From assembly GCF_001574435.1 (NCBI RefSeq), contig NZ_LOCN01000005.1, forward strand, positions 58,570 to 122,569: DNA of 64,000 bases, read 5' to 3'. Positions 19,385 to 27,718 of this stretch are shown here, one piece after another. The notes below the pieces were generated by a model. It searched no databases. It saw only the letters and a program-made list of their open reading frames with translations, and was not told where the DNA came from. Source of the stretch: Moritella sp. JT01. Its GTDB lineage: Bacteria > Pseudomonadota > Gammaproteobacteria > Enterobacterales > Moritellaceae. The translations under genes were made by a program, and so were the position numbers. Position 1 is the stretch's first letter. Every line of letters starts with the position of its first letter.

Positions 19385-19607
19385 AGAAAATTATCCAAAT
19401 ATCAAAGTGCATCGCGCTGTTAGAGCACTAGCCAGAAAACTAAAATCTTAGGGCGGGTATTTTACGTTATTATGAAGAAATATGCATTTTATTATTTGAA
19501 ACTAGGTTGTTTTTCATGCCTCTTTTGCCGTCTTAATCGGATGTTAATTGCTTTTAGGGCGTGCTTACGTATAATGCCAGCACTTTGAAAATTGAGGAAC
19601 AAGCATC

Positions 19608-19931
19608 ATGGCTTTTGTCGTAACCGAAAACTGTATTAAATGTAAACACGGTGATTGCGTCCCTGTATGCCCTGCCGATGCCTTTCATGAAGGACCAAAC
19701 TTCCTAGTCATAAATCCTATAGCCTGTATTGATTGTGGACTTTGCGTGCCAGAATGTCCTGTCGATGCAATTTTCCAAGAAGATGAAGTGCCTGAAGATC
19801 AACAGGTATTTATCGAAATAAATGAAGAGCTCTCTGAACAATGGCCTGTTATCACAGATAAATGCGAGCCACCAGCAGATGCTGACGACTGGGATGGTGT
19901 CGAAAACAAGCTGTCTTTACTCGAACGATAA
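19608..19931 (+). CDS. fdxA: Seven-iron ferredoxin FdxA
   Basis: Small electron carrier with one [3Fe-4S] and one [4Fe-4S] cluster, very like Azotobacter ferredoxin I. Counting the first Met, C9, C17 and C50 fit the 3Fe site, and C21, C40, C43 and C46 the 4Fe site; C12 is the extra cysteine also seen in Azotobacter. The free cysteine next to the 4Fe cluster in Azotobacter is replaced by Ala. The C-terminus [15 protein letters not shown] is typical. Length is 107 residues. TTGAGGAAC precedes the ATG. The accessory gene array begins just downstream. Confidence 0.95.
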   Translation: MAFVVTENCIKCKHGDCVPVCPADAFHEGPNFLVINPIACIDCGLCVPECPVDAIFQEDEVPEDQQVFIEINEELSEQWPVITDKCEPPADADDWDGVENKLSLLER

Positions 19932-20104
19932 TAATTGGTGTCTTATATATAAGATATCTATCTAACCTATATGACATAGTATTAACACAGATATGCACAG
20001 AAATAATCAATAGCTTATGAGGTTTTATGTGTATATCGGCGATGAAGTAGAGAAAGCTCAAACTAAATTAGTTTATAATTTTCAGGATTGAATTCAGCTG
20101 CTTG

Positions 20105-20518
20105 TTAAGTTCGCTTTAAACACTTTTTCAAATAAAATCTCTTATGACCATTTTTATAACCATCAAGCTCACCAAAAATTTCATACCCTAACTTTTCATA
20201 AAACTCTTTAGCCTGAAAATCGAAGGTATCAAGTTGAGCGTATTTACAACCACGGTGAATAGCCTCTTCTTCGGCCTTTAAAAGTAACTCTCGGGCAATA
20301 CCTTTACCCCTATGCTCGGAGGACACCCATAAATAATCAATATCAAGCCTTTCCCAATATGTCTTTGCAGTTAACCCCGCAATTAATATTCCCTGACTAT
20401 TTCGTTCAAATACAGCCAACTCACTGAAATCATTTGGCATAAATGCTAGGTTATACTCCCTTACATTCGAACTAATTATGCGTATATCTTCTTCTTTTGG
20501 ATTATCTGTGATTTCCAA
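20105..20518 (-). CDS. GNAT family N-acetyltransferase
   Basis: A 137-residue acyltransferase that would transfer acetyl from acetyl-CoA to an unknown amine. The acetyl-CoA site is the segment YLWVSSEHRGKGIARELL, and the C-terminal part AQLDTFDFQAKEFYEKLGYEIFGEL is typical of the small GNATs often seen in integron cassettes. The start codon is TTG with GGGGAAAC upstream. The stop overlaps ACTTAAC, a match to the 5' core of an attC. A similar but distinct GNAT lies at 23932-24363. Confidence 0.85.
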   Translation of the reverse strand: MEITDNPKEEDIRIISSNVREYNLAFMPNDFSELAVFERNSQGILIAGLTAKTYWERLDIDYLWVSSEHRGKGIARELLLKAEEEAIHRGCKYAQLDTFDFQAKEFYEKLGYEIFGELDGYKNGHKRFYLKKCLKRT

Positions 20519-20571
20519 TAGTTTCCCCTAACGCTTAAATGGTTTGATTCATAAATTTACTCCAATATTTA

Positions 20572-21348
20572 TTAGCGTGAGCTTGCTGGAATTGCTCGCA
20601 TTATCGCTGCAGCTAGTCCTTTAGGGTTTTCCCAAGCCATAGAGTGGCCAGCCTGCTCAACAATTCCGATATTGATATTATTATTCTTTAACTCTTGATA
20701 ATCTGGGTCAGGCAATGTTTCACTACCAAAAATATAAGTTTTAGTCGTTTTCAACGAATAGAAAGTTTGACGCCAACTTGGATTCTGCCCCTTAATTAGC
20801 GATAAAGCCTCTCGGTGAACAGCATTGGGCGAACTCATTCGTAAGCATGTCGCCCACTCAGTGTTGGATGTAGCTAAACTCTCCTGAATGATGTCGCTAT
20901 GACCAAAAGCTCTGTAGTCTTCTTCGCTATACATCGCAATTTTTTGACTAAAGAACCCGCCCCCTGAGTCAAGGTTTCCCTCACTTACGATTAAAGCTTT
21001 TAATTTTGACTCTAAACGACTTGCTAAAGCGATAGACACTGCCCCGCCCATGCTATGACCAAATATGACTAATTCATTTAACCCTAAGGTGTTGATGAGC
21101 TCTTCAATGTAGCTTGCATGGCTGGCTATCGTGTAATCAAAATCATCTGGTTTATCACTAAAGCCTGAACCTAATAAGTCTAAAATTATTCGTCTGTGCT
21201 GTGATACTCCACTCATAGACGCGACTTGAGGATAATCAAATGACGAGGTACAACCAATTCCGTGTATAAACACTATCGGGATACCGGAACCAGGTAGGTC
21301 ATGATATCTAAGTGTTGCGTTACAACTTTTAACCGTAAATTCCTTCAT
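20572..21348 (-). CDS. Alpha/beta-hydrolase coupled to an ATP-grasp gene
   Basis: A 258-residue alpha/beta-hydrolase. HGIGCTSSF (residues 29-37) forms the oxyanion region, LDLLGSGFSDKP is at 57-68, and GHSMGG gives the nucleophile S99. GHSMAWENP near residue 235 supplies the catalytic His. Its ATG overlaps the stop of the ATP-grasp gene by 4 bases (ATGA), so the two are translationally coupled and likely work in one pathway, for example ligating and then releasing a small molecule. The substrate cannot be told. Downstream, GCGTTAGGG (near 20525-20534) resembles an attC 3' core. Confidence 0.83.
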   Translation of the reverse strand: MKEFTVKSCNATLRYHDLPGSGIPIVFIHGIGCTSSFDYPQVASMSGVSQHRRIILDLLGSGFSDKPDDFDYTIASHASYIEELINTLGLNELVIFGHSMGGAVSIALASRLESKLKALIVSEGNLDSGGGFFSQKIAMYSEEDYRAFGHSDIIQESLATSNTEWATCLRMSSPNAVHREALSLIKGQNPSWRQTFYSLKTTKTYIFGSETLPDPDYQELKNNNINIGIVEQAGHSMAWENPKGLAAAIMRAIPASSR

Positions 21349-22757
21349 GGGTTCCCTTGATGTTGTCTACATTGCAAATAAAACGCATCGACAATTTCTC
21401 GAGTTTGTTTATTGAGTCCACCATTTTTATCTAAGATAGAAGTTGGCGAAATTAAGGTGGTGATAATCGCACGCTTCGAATAAGTCATCCCCTCTTGTGG
21501 AATATTAACTAAGAGAAACTGCCCTTTTTGCAATTGTTCTAGCTTGTAGTTATCAGACACATAATTTAATCGTCCATTAAAACGATAAGAGCCCGGCTTC
21601 AGCTCTATATAGATATCGCTCGAGACATCGAGTAGAGATCTTAGCTTAAGGTGACTCCCATCCTTCGGCTGCAATAACTCTTTTTGAATCGCGTCTATGT
21701 CCAATTCAATATCATGACCAATAAACGCTAATACATGCAAAGCGCTCAAGGGAATACTCGATTGTGCCAAGTTGATCCAATCCAGCATAGGGATTGCAGC
21801 TGTAATTCTTGGATTACACTCGATCAAATAAACCCTTCCATCCAGCGCAAGCTGTAAATCAAGCCCAAACATCCCCTTAAACCCTTCAGTTCTCAGTATT
21901 TCACCGACTTGCTCTACAAGCATTCTAGACTGTGCTTGTGCAGCTGAATCAATCAACGTTCTACTAAATGTCCAGTCGTGTCCATTATATTGACCCATAC
22001 TATCAGCTCGCTGAAATGGATTGATAATTTGAACTTGAGCAGGACAGTAAACACTTCCCCATGGCGTTATCACACTTAAGATACTAAGCGAGTGTCCTGA
22101 TATATATTGACTCACAATAAACTGATTTTGGTTTTGGGCTTCAATCACCTCATGAAATATATCTTCTGTTTCAATAATAAAAGTCCCCTCGCCACCAGCA
22201 GCAACAGCCAATTGTAATACAAAAGGTAATCCTAATTGCAATTGGATAACGTCAAATGAGAGTTGCCCTTTTTTGACGAGCATGTAATCCGGAAACAGCC
22301 CCTTTAATCCATTTTTCTCTAATAGTTGACGGAAATTCACTTTATGCTCAAATCGAGTAGTAAAACTTGGATCTGGCATAAGATAACGCCAACCTTGATC
22401 TTCACAGACTTGCTTAATAATAGAGTTACTTTGGAATGAAAAAAATGAAGGTTTTTCAGTAAAAGAAGCAATATAATCAATAAATTTAGAATGTGTAAAT
22501 AAATATTCTAATCTACTAGAAAGTGGTAGATCACCGTCTAATTCTTCTAAACAAAAAATATCAACGTTTTCGCGGAATTTAGCATGGTCTTTAAACCAAT
22601 TGGTCGCTGCAATACGATAATCTGGATAAATCCCTTCAAGTCCCAGTCGGTTAATAGCTTGGGTCGCAAGGCCAATGATCGCTGTTGATTCATAGGAGAA
22701 ATAACATTTAAGATCATGTAAATTTGAAATTTTCATCAAAAAAGTAACCTCATGCAT
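21345..22757 (-). CDS. ATP-grasp domain protein of unknown substrate
   Basis: A 470-residue protein. Residues about 140-345 form an ATP-grasp fold: the nucleotide loop GGEGTF, and the metal-binding ECNPRITAA. ATP-grasp enzymes join a carboxylate to an amine or other nucleophile through an acyl-phosphate. The N-terminal 130 residues and the last 110 match nothing I recognise, and the family is not one of the well-known ligases. ATG at 22755-22757 lacks a clear ribosome site; an ATG seven codons later (22736) has GAGG upstream and may be the true start. It ends by overlapping the hydrolase gene. Confidence 0.75.
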   Translation of the reverse strand: MHEVTFLMKISNLHDLKCYFSYESTAIIGLATQAINRLGLEGIYPDYRIAATNWFKDHAKFRENVDIFCLEELDGDLPLSSRLEYLFTHSKFIDYIASFTEKPSFFSFQSNSIIKQVCEDQGWRYLMPDPSFTTRFEHKVNFRQLLEKNGLKGLFPDYMLVKKGQLSFDVIQLQLGLPFVLQLAVAAGGEGTFIIETEDIFHEVIEAQNQNQFIVSQYISGHSLSILSVITPWGSVYCPAQVQIINPFQRADSMGQYNGHDWTFSRTLIDSAAQAQSRMLVEQVGEILRTEGFKGMFGLDLQLALDGRVYLIECNPRITAAIPMLDWINLAQSSIPLSALHVLAFIGHDIELDIDAIQKELLQPKDGSHLKLRSLLDVSSDIYIELKPGSYRFNGRLNYVSDNYKLEQLQKGQFLLVNIPQEGMTYSKRAIITTLISPTSILDKNGGLNKQTREIVDAFYLQCRQHQGNP

Positions 22758-22807
22758 CTTGGGAATATATTGACGTTATAGATATACCACAGCGCACAAA
22801 ATCAATA

Positions 22808-23338
22808 TTAAAGCGTTTGTGAGGCAACATTAGCACACAATTTCAATCTCATTGGTTGAACAGACAGCACTGATATTTCTCGGAGCCTTTCTGATGAACC
22901 ACAAGGCTCAAACCCAATCGTTTTATATAGATGAACAGCGGCCATATTGGTAGTTGTTACTGCTAAATAAATATAATCCAAACCACAGTTTTTTGCCCAT
23001 TCGATTATTTTGTTAAGCAATAAACGACCAACACCTTGACCACGAACACGAGAAGAAACCCACATTTGATAGAGATGGGCTGTTTTATCGCACGGACTGT
23101 GAAGCATTCCCCAAGCTAGACCTATTGCAACACCATTTAGCTCTGCAATAAGTGGCCGTGCATATTTCGCCCGATTATCAGGATCAAGACGAGAAACCCA
23201 CTCTTCATTAGCAAACAGAACCTCATGTTCATAACTACTGCCAAACGAATCAGGCGAGTCTTGTAGGGATAAGAGGCGGAGTTCTTTATAAATTGCCCAG
23301 TCTTCCTTATTTAGAACTCTTATATTCAGACTACTCAT
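22808..23338 (-). CDS. GNAT family N-acetyltransferase
   Basis: GNAT acyltransferase of 176 residues beginning SSLNIRVLNKEDWAIYKELR. The acetyl-CoA motif is YQMWVSSRVRGQGVGRLLLNKI, split around VRGQGVGR, followed by LAVTTTNMAAVHLYKTIGF. The start is the ATG at 23336-23338 with AAGGA upstream. The frame is open for 26 more codons, but that stretch lies inside an attC-like site and is not coding. It is 50 nt upstream of the ATP-grasp gene with no attC between, so the three may form one unit. Confidence 0.85.
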   Translation of the reverse strand: MSSLNIRVLNKEDWAIYKELRLLSLQDSPDSFGSSYEHEVLFANEEWVSRLDPDNRAKYARPLIAELNGVAIGLAWGMLHSPCDKTAHLYQMWVSSRVRGQGVGRLLLNKIIEWAKNCGLDYIYLAVTTTNMAAVHLYKTIGFEPCGSSERLREISVLSVQPMRLKLCANVASQTL

Positions 23339-23352
23339 GTCTATCCTTTGAT

Positions 23353-23425
23353 GCCTAATGCCCAAGTAATGGGCTAAATAATGGTGGGCTAAAATTATGT
23401 TGCGAAACGAAGCCAACTGTTACGT
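23353..23425 (-). other. attC-like recombination site
   Basis: Read on the minus strand, this 73-nt stretch starts with ACGTAAC and ends with ATTAGGC, the two outer cores expected of an attC. The inner part holds the short inverted repeat GCCCATTACTTGGGC. ATTAGGC is followed by ATCA, as at 28680. Size is in the normal range. A computed attC covariance score would be decisive. Confidence 0.55.
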
Positions 23426-23444
23426 GCCCTAGTTTATTTTCTTA

Positions 23445-23885
23445 TTATGTGTCTGTTAACGCCATATGAATTAGTGGGAAAGGATTACCTTGCCCATCTA
23501 ATGGCGAACGACCGATAACGCTAAAACCTAAATGTATGTAAAAGCCAACAGCATCTGGATTCTGTTCATTTACATCTACTTTATTGGCGGATTGATTTTC
23601 AATCGCATTTTTCAGTAAAAGCGATCCAACACCTTTATTTCGGTAGTCTGGCGAAATAAATAACATTTCTACGTTACAATCTGCGACCCCAATAAAGCCA
23701 GCAATTTTGTTACTGTCATTTTTAGCTATTCGTAAATCGACAGCATCAAAATAATGTTCAAGTATTAGTGGCTTTAACGATGAGATATTTTCGTCACTCA
23801 AAAAATCATGAGTAGCACGAACAGATAACTCCCAAATTTTTATTAATTCTAAATGTTCAGCTTTAGTCGCTGTGTCAATTTTCAT
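23445..23885 (-). CDS. GNAT family N-acetyltransferase
   Basis: A 146-residue GNAT with LFISPDYRNKGVGSLLLKNAI as acetyl-CoA site (core YRNKGVGS) and the C-terminal strand VGFYIHLGFSVIGRSPLDGQGNP, cut here for length. This second part is like YjaB/YhhY-type small acetyltransferases whose substrates are unknown. ATG start, with AAGGG upstream. An attC-like site follows its stop. Confidence 0.85.
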   Translation of the reverse strand: MKIDTATKAEHLELIKIWELSVRATHDFLSDENISSLKPLILEHYFDAVDLRIAKNDSNKIAGFIGVADCNVEMLFISPDYRNKGVGSLLLKNAIENQSANKVDVNEQNPDAVGFYIHLGFSVIGRSPLDGQGNPFPLIHMALTDT

Positions 23886-23931
23886 ACGGAACCCTTAAGA
23901 AACTTGTTCACCTTTGATTATGTCAATGGTA

Positions 23932-24363
23932 TTAGCTATAGACACTATTATCATTGAGCGATTTTGTGAGAAATGAAAGCGATGAATCTAAAGGGTAGTT
24001 CTCCAACACCATTTGGCATTTGTACCCATGCTTTTCATAAAAGGGTTTGGCTTGGAAGCTTAATGTATCAACAAGTGCTGACTTACACCCTTCCGATTTT
24101 GCATACTCTTCAATAAGATGAAGAAGCTCGCTACCGACTTGCTTACCTCTCATGGAATCATCAACCCAAAGGAATTTAATAAGTAACCAATTCCCCCAAA
24201 GGTCAGCGACAATGCCACCAATTTTTTTGTCCCCCTCTACGGCGTAGTAGCTAACCTTTGACTTGATAATACCGCTCAAAAATGGAGTGTTATGCTTGAT
24301 TAAACCACAACGGATCTCATTGATATCATTATCTGATGGCTCTATATCTAATTTATATTCCAT
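23932..24363 (-). CDS. GNAT family N-acetyltransferase
   Basis: A 143-residue GNAT. LWVDDSMRGKQVGSELL is the acetyl-CoA loop, and LVDTLSFQAKPFYEKHGY is shared with the GNAT at 20105-20518 (both have the DT-F-AK-FYEK pattern), so these two belong to the same subfamily. Its ATG lies within the last codons of the GrpB-like gene (16-base overlap). No attC lies between them. The next gap (23886-23931) shows no convincing attC either. Confidence 0.84.
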   Translation of the reverse strand: MEYKLDIEPSDNDINEIRCGLIKHNTPFLSGIIKSKVSYYAVEGDKKIGGIVADLWGNWLLIKFLWVDDSMRGKQVGSELLHLIEEYAKSEGCKSALVDTLSFQAKPFYEKHGYKCQMVLENYPLDSSLSFLTKSLNDNSVYS

Positions 24364-24863
24364 ATACTACCTAAACTCGGATTGATTGGTTGTGCCTGCG
24401 CTAAGACGAGCTCTACAAAGGCTGACTTTTTTAGGCTGTACTCATCTTGAGACCAGCCTGTACAAGATATTTTGAGCTCATTGTATTCCTGAACTAGAGA
24501 GCTGTTTTCACGTAGTTTGTCGCGGAAATCTAAAAAACACTCAAACTCTGAATCATTAGCGACTACTTGAAATGCGACATCTTCGCCTGAGGTGGCTTCC
24601 AACATGCAGAGTTCAGGTGTTCTTAATGTATCGACTTTCTCTTGGAAGCCTAAAGTCGTGAGGAGTTTAACTGCCTCTTCTAGTTCGGCACCATCTACAC
24701 CTACCAATATATCTAGATCACCTTTAGATACAGCCATAGGAATAGAAGATGCCCCAATATGCTCAATCACTGCATCAGGAAGCAACGTCAGTATATCCAA
24801 CTGGTATCGCTGAAACTGCTCTTCACAAGATACCTGATATTCTTCAGCACAATAAAACTTCAT
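24348..24863 (-). CDS. GrpB family (nucleotidyltransferase-like) protein
   Basis: A 171-residue protein of the GrpB/UPF0157 group. The signature IEHIGASSIPMAVSKGDLDI (residues about 35-54) is the nucleotidyltransferase-type motif, and a DVAFQVV strand follows. Function in bacteria is uncertain; one eukaryotic relative is fused to dephospho-CoA kinase. The C-terminus overlaps the next GNAT gene. It lies right after an attC-like site, so it opens a cassette. Confidence 0.75.
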   Translation of the reverse strand: MKFYCAEEYQVSCEEQFQRYQLDILTLLPDAVIEHIGASSIPMAVSKGDLDILVGVDGAELEEAVKLLTTLGFQEKVDTLRTPELCMLEATSGEDVAFQVVANDSEFECFLDFRDKLRENSSLVQEYNELKISCTGWSQDEYSLKKSAFVELVLAQAQPINPSLGSIWNIN

Positions 24864-24884
24864 GGCATGTCCTGAAAGACATAA

Positions 24885-24954
24885 ACATAATGACTCTCCA
24901 CTAGGTGCTATTTTTGCGCTTTTCCTTTTGCAAAAACGATGACAGCCGTTATGT
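24885..24954 (-). other. attC-like recombination site
   Basis: On the minus strand ACATAAC starts and ATTATGT ends this 70-nt stretch; the outer cores are complementary at 6 of 7 bases. Inside, TTTTTGC pairs with GCAAAAA. It overlaps the end of the broken open frame at 24908-25256, which supports that frame being non-functional there. Confidence 0.5.
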
Positions 24955-25256
24955 GTCCGCGTTTAGGGAATATAGATTCATCGATGAACACTGCAGGAAC
25001 CTCCCATGGGTGATGATGAGGAAATACGGCGTTCTCAATCAGATGTTGCAAGCGTTGAGGATCCCTTGGGATACAAAATCCCAGAAAAAGCACGTATAAT
25101 TTCTTCTTTTATAGTACCAGCTACATATTCACCTTTAACATTGACTGAAAGTTGTCCGCTTATAAAACACATATTATTCACTACTACAGCATGACTAACT
25201 GGATTTGACCACTGAGGTAAATCAGCTCCAGTTGTGATGAATTGTCTATCGTCCAA
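24908..25256 (-). pseudogene. Truncated Rid/YjgF-family gene fused to an unrelated fragment
   Basis: The first 50 residues (TTG start, AGGG upstream) match the Rid family of enamine/imine deaminases: NPVSHAVVVNNMCFISGQLS. After IIRAF the Rid sequence stops and the frame ends 16 codons on. In another frame the DNA continues with a 61-codon stretch containing HHHPWEVPAVFIDESIF, which weakly recalls the HPxEVP strand of NIF3- or CutA-like proteins, and runs into an attC-like site. A deletion joining two cassettes is the simplest reading. The Rid active-site arginine lies in the missing part. Confidence 0.6.
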
Positions 25257-25288
25257 AATGATACCCTTTAATTATGATTAACACTGAC

Positions 25289-25366
25289 TCATAACTCTTT
25301 TGTAATCGGTTTATTTTGTCGTACGGAGCACCGATAAATAAATCTGCGTTCACAAACTTGTTATGT
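25289..25366 (-). other. attC-like recombination site
   Basis: On the minus strand ACATAAC (overlapping the GFA stop) opens and GTTATGA closes this 78-nt stretch; the cores are largely complementary. Inside, ATCGGT pairs with ACCGAT. The spacing and position directly after a stop codon fit a cassette end. Confidence 0.5.
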
Positions 25367-25765
25367 ATAGTTCGGAAACTGTTTATGCTTCTCAAGATCA
25401 TCATTTATTTCATGCCAAGGAGCCTTTGAATCTGTAAACATATGCGACCTAGCTTTAAACCCTGGATCAAAATCTAAACTTCCAGCTGAAATCCATATCG
25501 TTTTTTCTAATTTGTGTTCAAATATTATTTTAGAACCACAGTTTGAACAAAACGAACGTCGTACATTTTCAGAGGATTGAAAATAGCTTAAACATTCACT
25601 CCCTTTAATAATATTAAATGAACTGGTTGAGAATGCTGCGAAGGCAGAAAATGGAGACCCGTGAATTTTTTGACATATACTGCAATGGCAATAACCAATA
25701 TATTTTGGTTTCTCTATAACTTCAAAATGTATATTCCCACAACAACAACTTCCTGTCATTTTCAT
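25361..25765 (-). CDS. GFA family (glutathione-dependent formaldehyde-activating-like) protein
   Basis: A 134-residue zinc protein with the GFA cysteine set: CCCGNIHFE at residues 7-15, CHCSICQKIHGSPFSAF, and FCSNCGSKI. Members bind zinc; one founding member helps glutathione react with formaldehyde, but most, including those in integron cassettes, are uncharacterised. ATG start with GAGGATTAAAG upstream. The stop lies inside the 5' core of an attC-like site. An IS110 remnant lies upstream, facing away. Confidence 0.85.
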   Translation of the reverse strand: MKMTGSCCCGNIHFEVIEKPKYIGYCHCSICQKIHGSPFSAFAAFSTSSFNIIKGSECLSYFQSSENVRRSFCSNCGSKIIFEHKLEKTIWISAGSLDFDPGFKARSHMFTDSKAPWHEINDDLEKHKQFPNYT

Positions 25766-25895
25766 TCTTTAATCCTCATAATTTATTCCACATAGACATA
25801 ATGACTCCTACAAGGTGCTAGCCTCCAACTTCGTGGGTTAATTTTTAAAACCAGAGTCATAATATATTCATCACAAATATAAAATGGAGACTAGC

Positions 25896-26126
25896 ATGAG
25901 TAAACATAACATAGTTTTTATTGGCATGGACACACACAAATCATTTATTGAGGTCGCTTATATTGAAGATGTCCGGGGCATCAAAAAAATCCACCTAGGT
26001 AAGAATACACCAACTAAACAATCAGTTAAAAAATTGGTGCGTCGGTTAGAATCAACATACCCACATGCAACCCTACACTTCGTTTATGTGCTTAGCCTCT
26101 GGAATTTGGCAATTAATAGTGGTTAA
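25896..26126 (+). pseudogene. IS110-family transposase, N-terminal remnant
   Basis: The opening SKHNIVFIGMDTHKSFIEVAY, with the first catalytic Asp in GMDTHK, and SVKKLVRRLESTYPHATLHF match IS110-family DEDD transposases (normally about 330-340 residues). The match ends after LHFVY near 26087; what follows is unrelated and stops after about 13 codons. The ATG at 25896 has GGAG upstream. It is the only plus-strand gene in the array. IS110/IS1111 elements are known to insert in attC sites. Confidence 0.78.
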
Positions 26127-26277
26127 AAGATAAACCAAAGTAAATAACTAACAAAAGCTTATTTATCACCAAGTGTGGTAATTGCTGGTCGAAGGGGCCC
26201 TATCGTTTTGCAGCAAACATCGGGTGTGGCACAATCACCGACGGCGTTAGGATGGCAGTTAATGAAAGTGAATGATG
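26127..26277. other. Fragmentary sequence after the IS110 remnant
   Basis: No intact gene. Near 26243 the plus strand reads ACCGACGGCGTTAGG, which resembles the 3' end of an attC in the opposite direction to the array. This suggests an inverted or rearranged fragment next to the IS remnant. Confidence 0.35.
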
Positions 26278-26342
26278 GCTAAAATTTGTGAGACACAAAC
26301 AAAGCCAATTATTTGTTGTCCGATTTTAGCACCTTGTTATGC
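26278..26342 (-). other. Partial attC-like site after the PhzF gene
   Basis: On the minus strand GCATAACAAGG starts the site and GCTAAAAT pairs with ATTTTAGC further on. TTGGCTT-GTTT and AATTTTAGCC are shared with the attC-like site at 23353-23425, but the closing core is not recognisable, so the site is likely degraded or cut by the rearrangement beside it. Confidence 0.4.
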
Positions 26343-26349
26343 CTTAAAA

Positions 26350-27201
26350 CTATACAAAACTTATGTTTGCAACCTTAATAACGTCACCTGATATCCAAAT
26401 GTTGGATATTGAATTTTCTTTAGTTTCCACAAAAGCTTCTATTTGACTAGGCCTTCCTAAAAAGCGACCTTGTGATATGAGTATCGGCTGCTCTGAAGGC
26501 GATAATAAATGTTTAGTCAGGTATGCGGCAGCTGGTCCAGCAGCGCTCCCTGTTGCAATATCTTCTACGGCACCATCATTATCCCAAGTTCTACCTTCGA
26601 AATTGATTATATCAAAAACATATACAAACTTTGCTCCAAAGCTTTCTAATAACAATTCAAAATCAGAGACCAAAATTTTTGCATTGTCTATACCACTAGA
26701 TATTGGAACAATTAGATAAGGTAGCCCTGTTGAAATCACTTCTAATGGATAATTAGCTACGTTTTTTTGTGTTAAATTTAAAGCTAAAAGAGCCTTTTCT
26801 TTTTCGTCATTATTTAGTGTACGAATAAATTCAGGCTTTCCTTGCGCCATAGACGCATAGTAATATTTAGCAGTCTTTTTAGTTTTTACATTAATAGATT
26901 TTTTGTTTAAATCTATTTTCCACTCTCTTGGATTACAGTCGCCAGACTCTTCATGTAAATGGGCAGCTAAACCGATAATGGGATGACCAGCAAAATCTAA
27001 TTCTTCCTCTACAGTAAATATCCTTGCTCTAACGGATAGATCACCGTCATTTACTGACACAAATATTGATTCAAATTGGCGCATCTCTTGTGTTAGTGAA
27101 AGCATTTTATGATCATCTAATGAGTCGTAATCATAAAATATTGTCAATCCATTACCTGAAAGCTTCTCTTTAGCAAAAACATCTACTAGTTTACACTTCA
27201 T
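26350..27201 (-). CDS. PhzF-family isomerase-like protein
   Basis: A 283-residue PhzF/DapF-fold protein. The opening LVDVFAKEKLSGNGLTIF, the segment QEMRQFESIFV with the likely catalytic Glu near residue 45, FTVEEELDFAGHPIIGLAAHL, and the second-domain motif VEDIATGSAAGPAAAYL are family hallmarks. PhzF itself isomerises a phenazine precursor; the substrate here is unknown and no phenazine genes are near. ATG with AAAGGAA upstream. Only 39 nt separate it from the SRPBCC gene and no attC is seen there. Confidence 0.87.
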   Translation of the reverse strand: MKCKLVDVFAKEKLSGNGLTIFYDYDSLDDHKMLSLTQEMRQFESIFVSVNDGDLSVRARIFTVEEELDFAGHPIIGLAAHLHEESGDCNPREWKIDLNKKSINVKTKKTAKYYYASMAQGKPEFIRTLNNDEKEKALLALNLTQKNVANYPLEVISTGLPYLIVPISSGIDNAKILVSDFELLLESFGAKFVYVFDIINFEGRTWDNDGAVEDIATGSAAGPAAAYLTKHLLSPSEQPILISQGRFLGRPSQIEAFVETKENSISNIWISGDVIKVANISFV

Positions 27202-27240
27202 AATTTATCACTTATTCCTTTAAAATTGAAAAGATAGTGC

Positions 27241-27678
27241 TCAGCACATCCCTGATTCCATATGTTCTTTGAGACCGTTAAGCAACATATCCCAAACAAC
27301 ATTATTCATAACGGTAAACATTTCTTCTGACGTTATATTATCTTGAATCAAGATTAATTCAGTTGTACCGTTAACTAACGATAACGTGTAATTAATCGTT
27401 AAGTGATTATCAGGTGTTTTTTCAGTGCCATGATTATCGCTCCAGTAACGGTAAGAATATGTAAGCGGACGTTTAAATTCAGTTATAACACCGTAATCAG
27501 TAAATGCTTCTCCATTTACCTCTCCTTTGTAATGAACTGAATCACCAATCCCCCAGTTAGAGACAACCTTGTTGAGAGGATAATATTTTACTATTTCATC
27601 CGATGTTGTTAATGCATCAAACACTTTTTCAGGTGTAGCATTAATCATTATTTGTTTAGTGACACTAAAAGTTTTCAA
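27241..27678 (-). CDS. SRPBCC (AHSA1-like) family protein
   Basis: A 145-residue START-like fold protein. SVTKQIMINATPEKVFDALT at the start, YYPLNKVVSNWGIGDSVHY, and the C-terminal helix WDMLLNGLKEHME match the AHSA1/SRPBCC group, which bind hydrophobic ligands and include chaperone cofactors; the role here is unknown. The start codon is TTG with AAGGAG upstream. Such genes are frequent in integron cassettes. It is probably cotranscribed with the PhzF gene. Upstream, TGATAACAAAGCC resembles only the first half of an attC. Confidence 0.84.
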   Translation of the reverse strand: MKTFSVTKQIMINATPEKVFDALTTSDEIVKYYPLNKVVSNWGIGDSVHYKGEVNGEAFTDYGVITEFKRPLTYSYRYWSDNHGTEKTPDNHLTINYTLSLVNGTTELILIQDNITSEEMFTVMNNVVWDMLLNGLKEHMESGMC

Positions 27679-27718
27679 TATCGCCGAGCTCCTTTTGCTA
27701 AGGCTTTGTTATCACACG

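Noticed and set aside
23339..23416. N-terminal extension of the GNAT gene to an upstream start
   Set aside because: The extension lies in an attC-like site; the ATG at 23338 has a good ribosome site and fits the family start.
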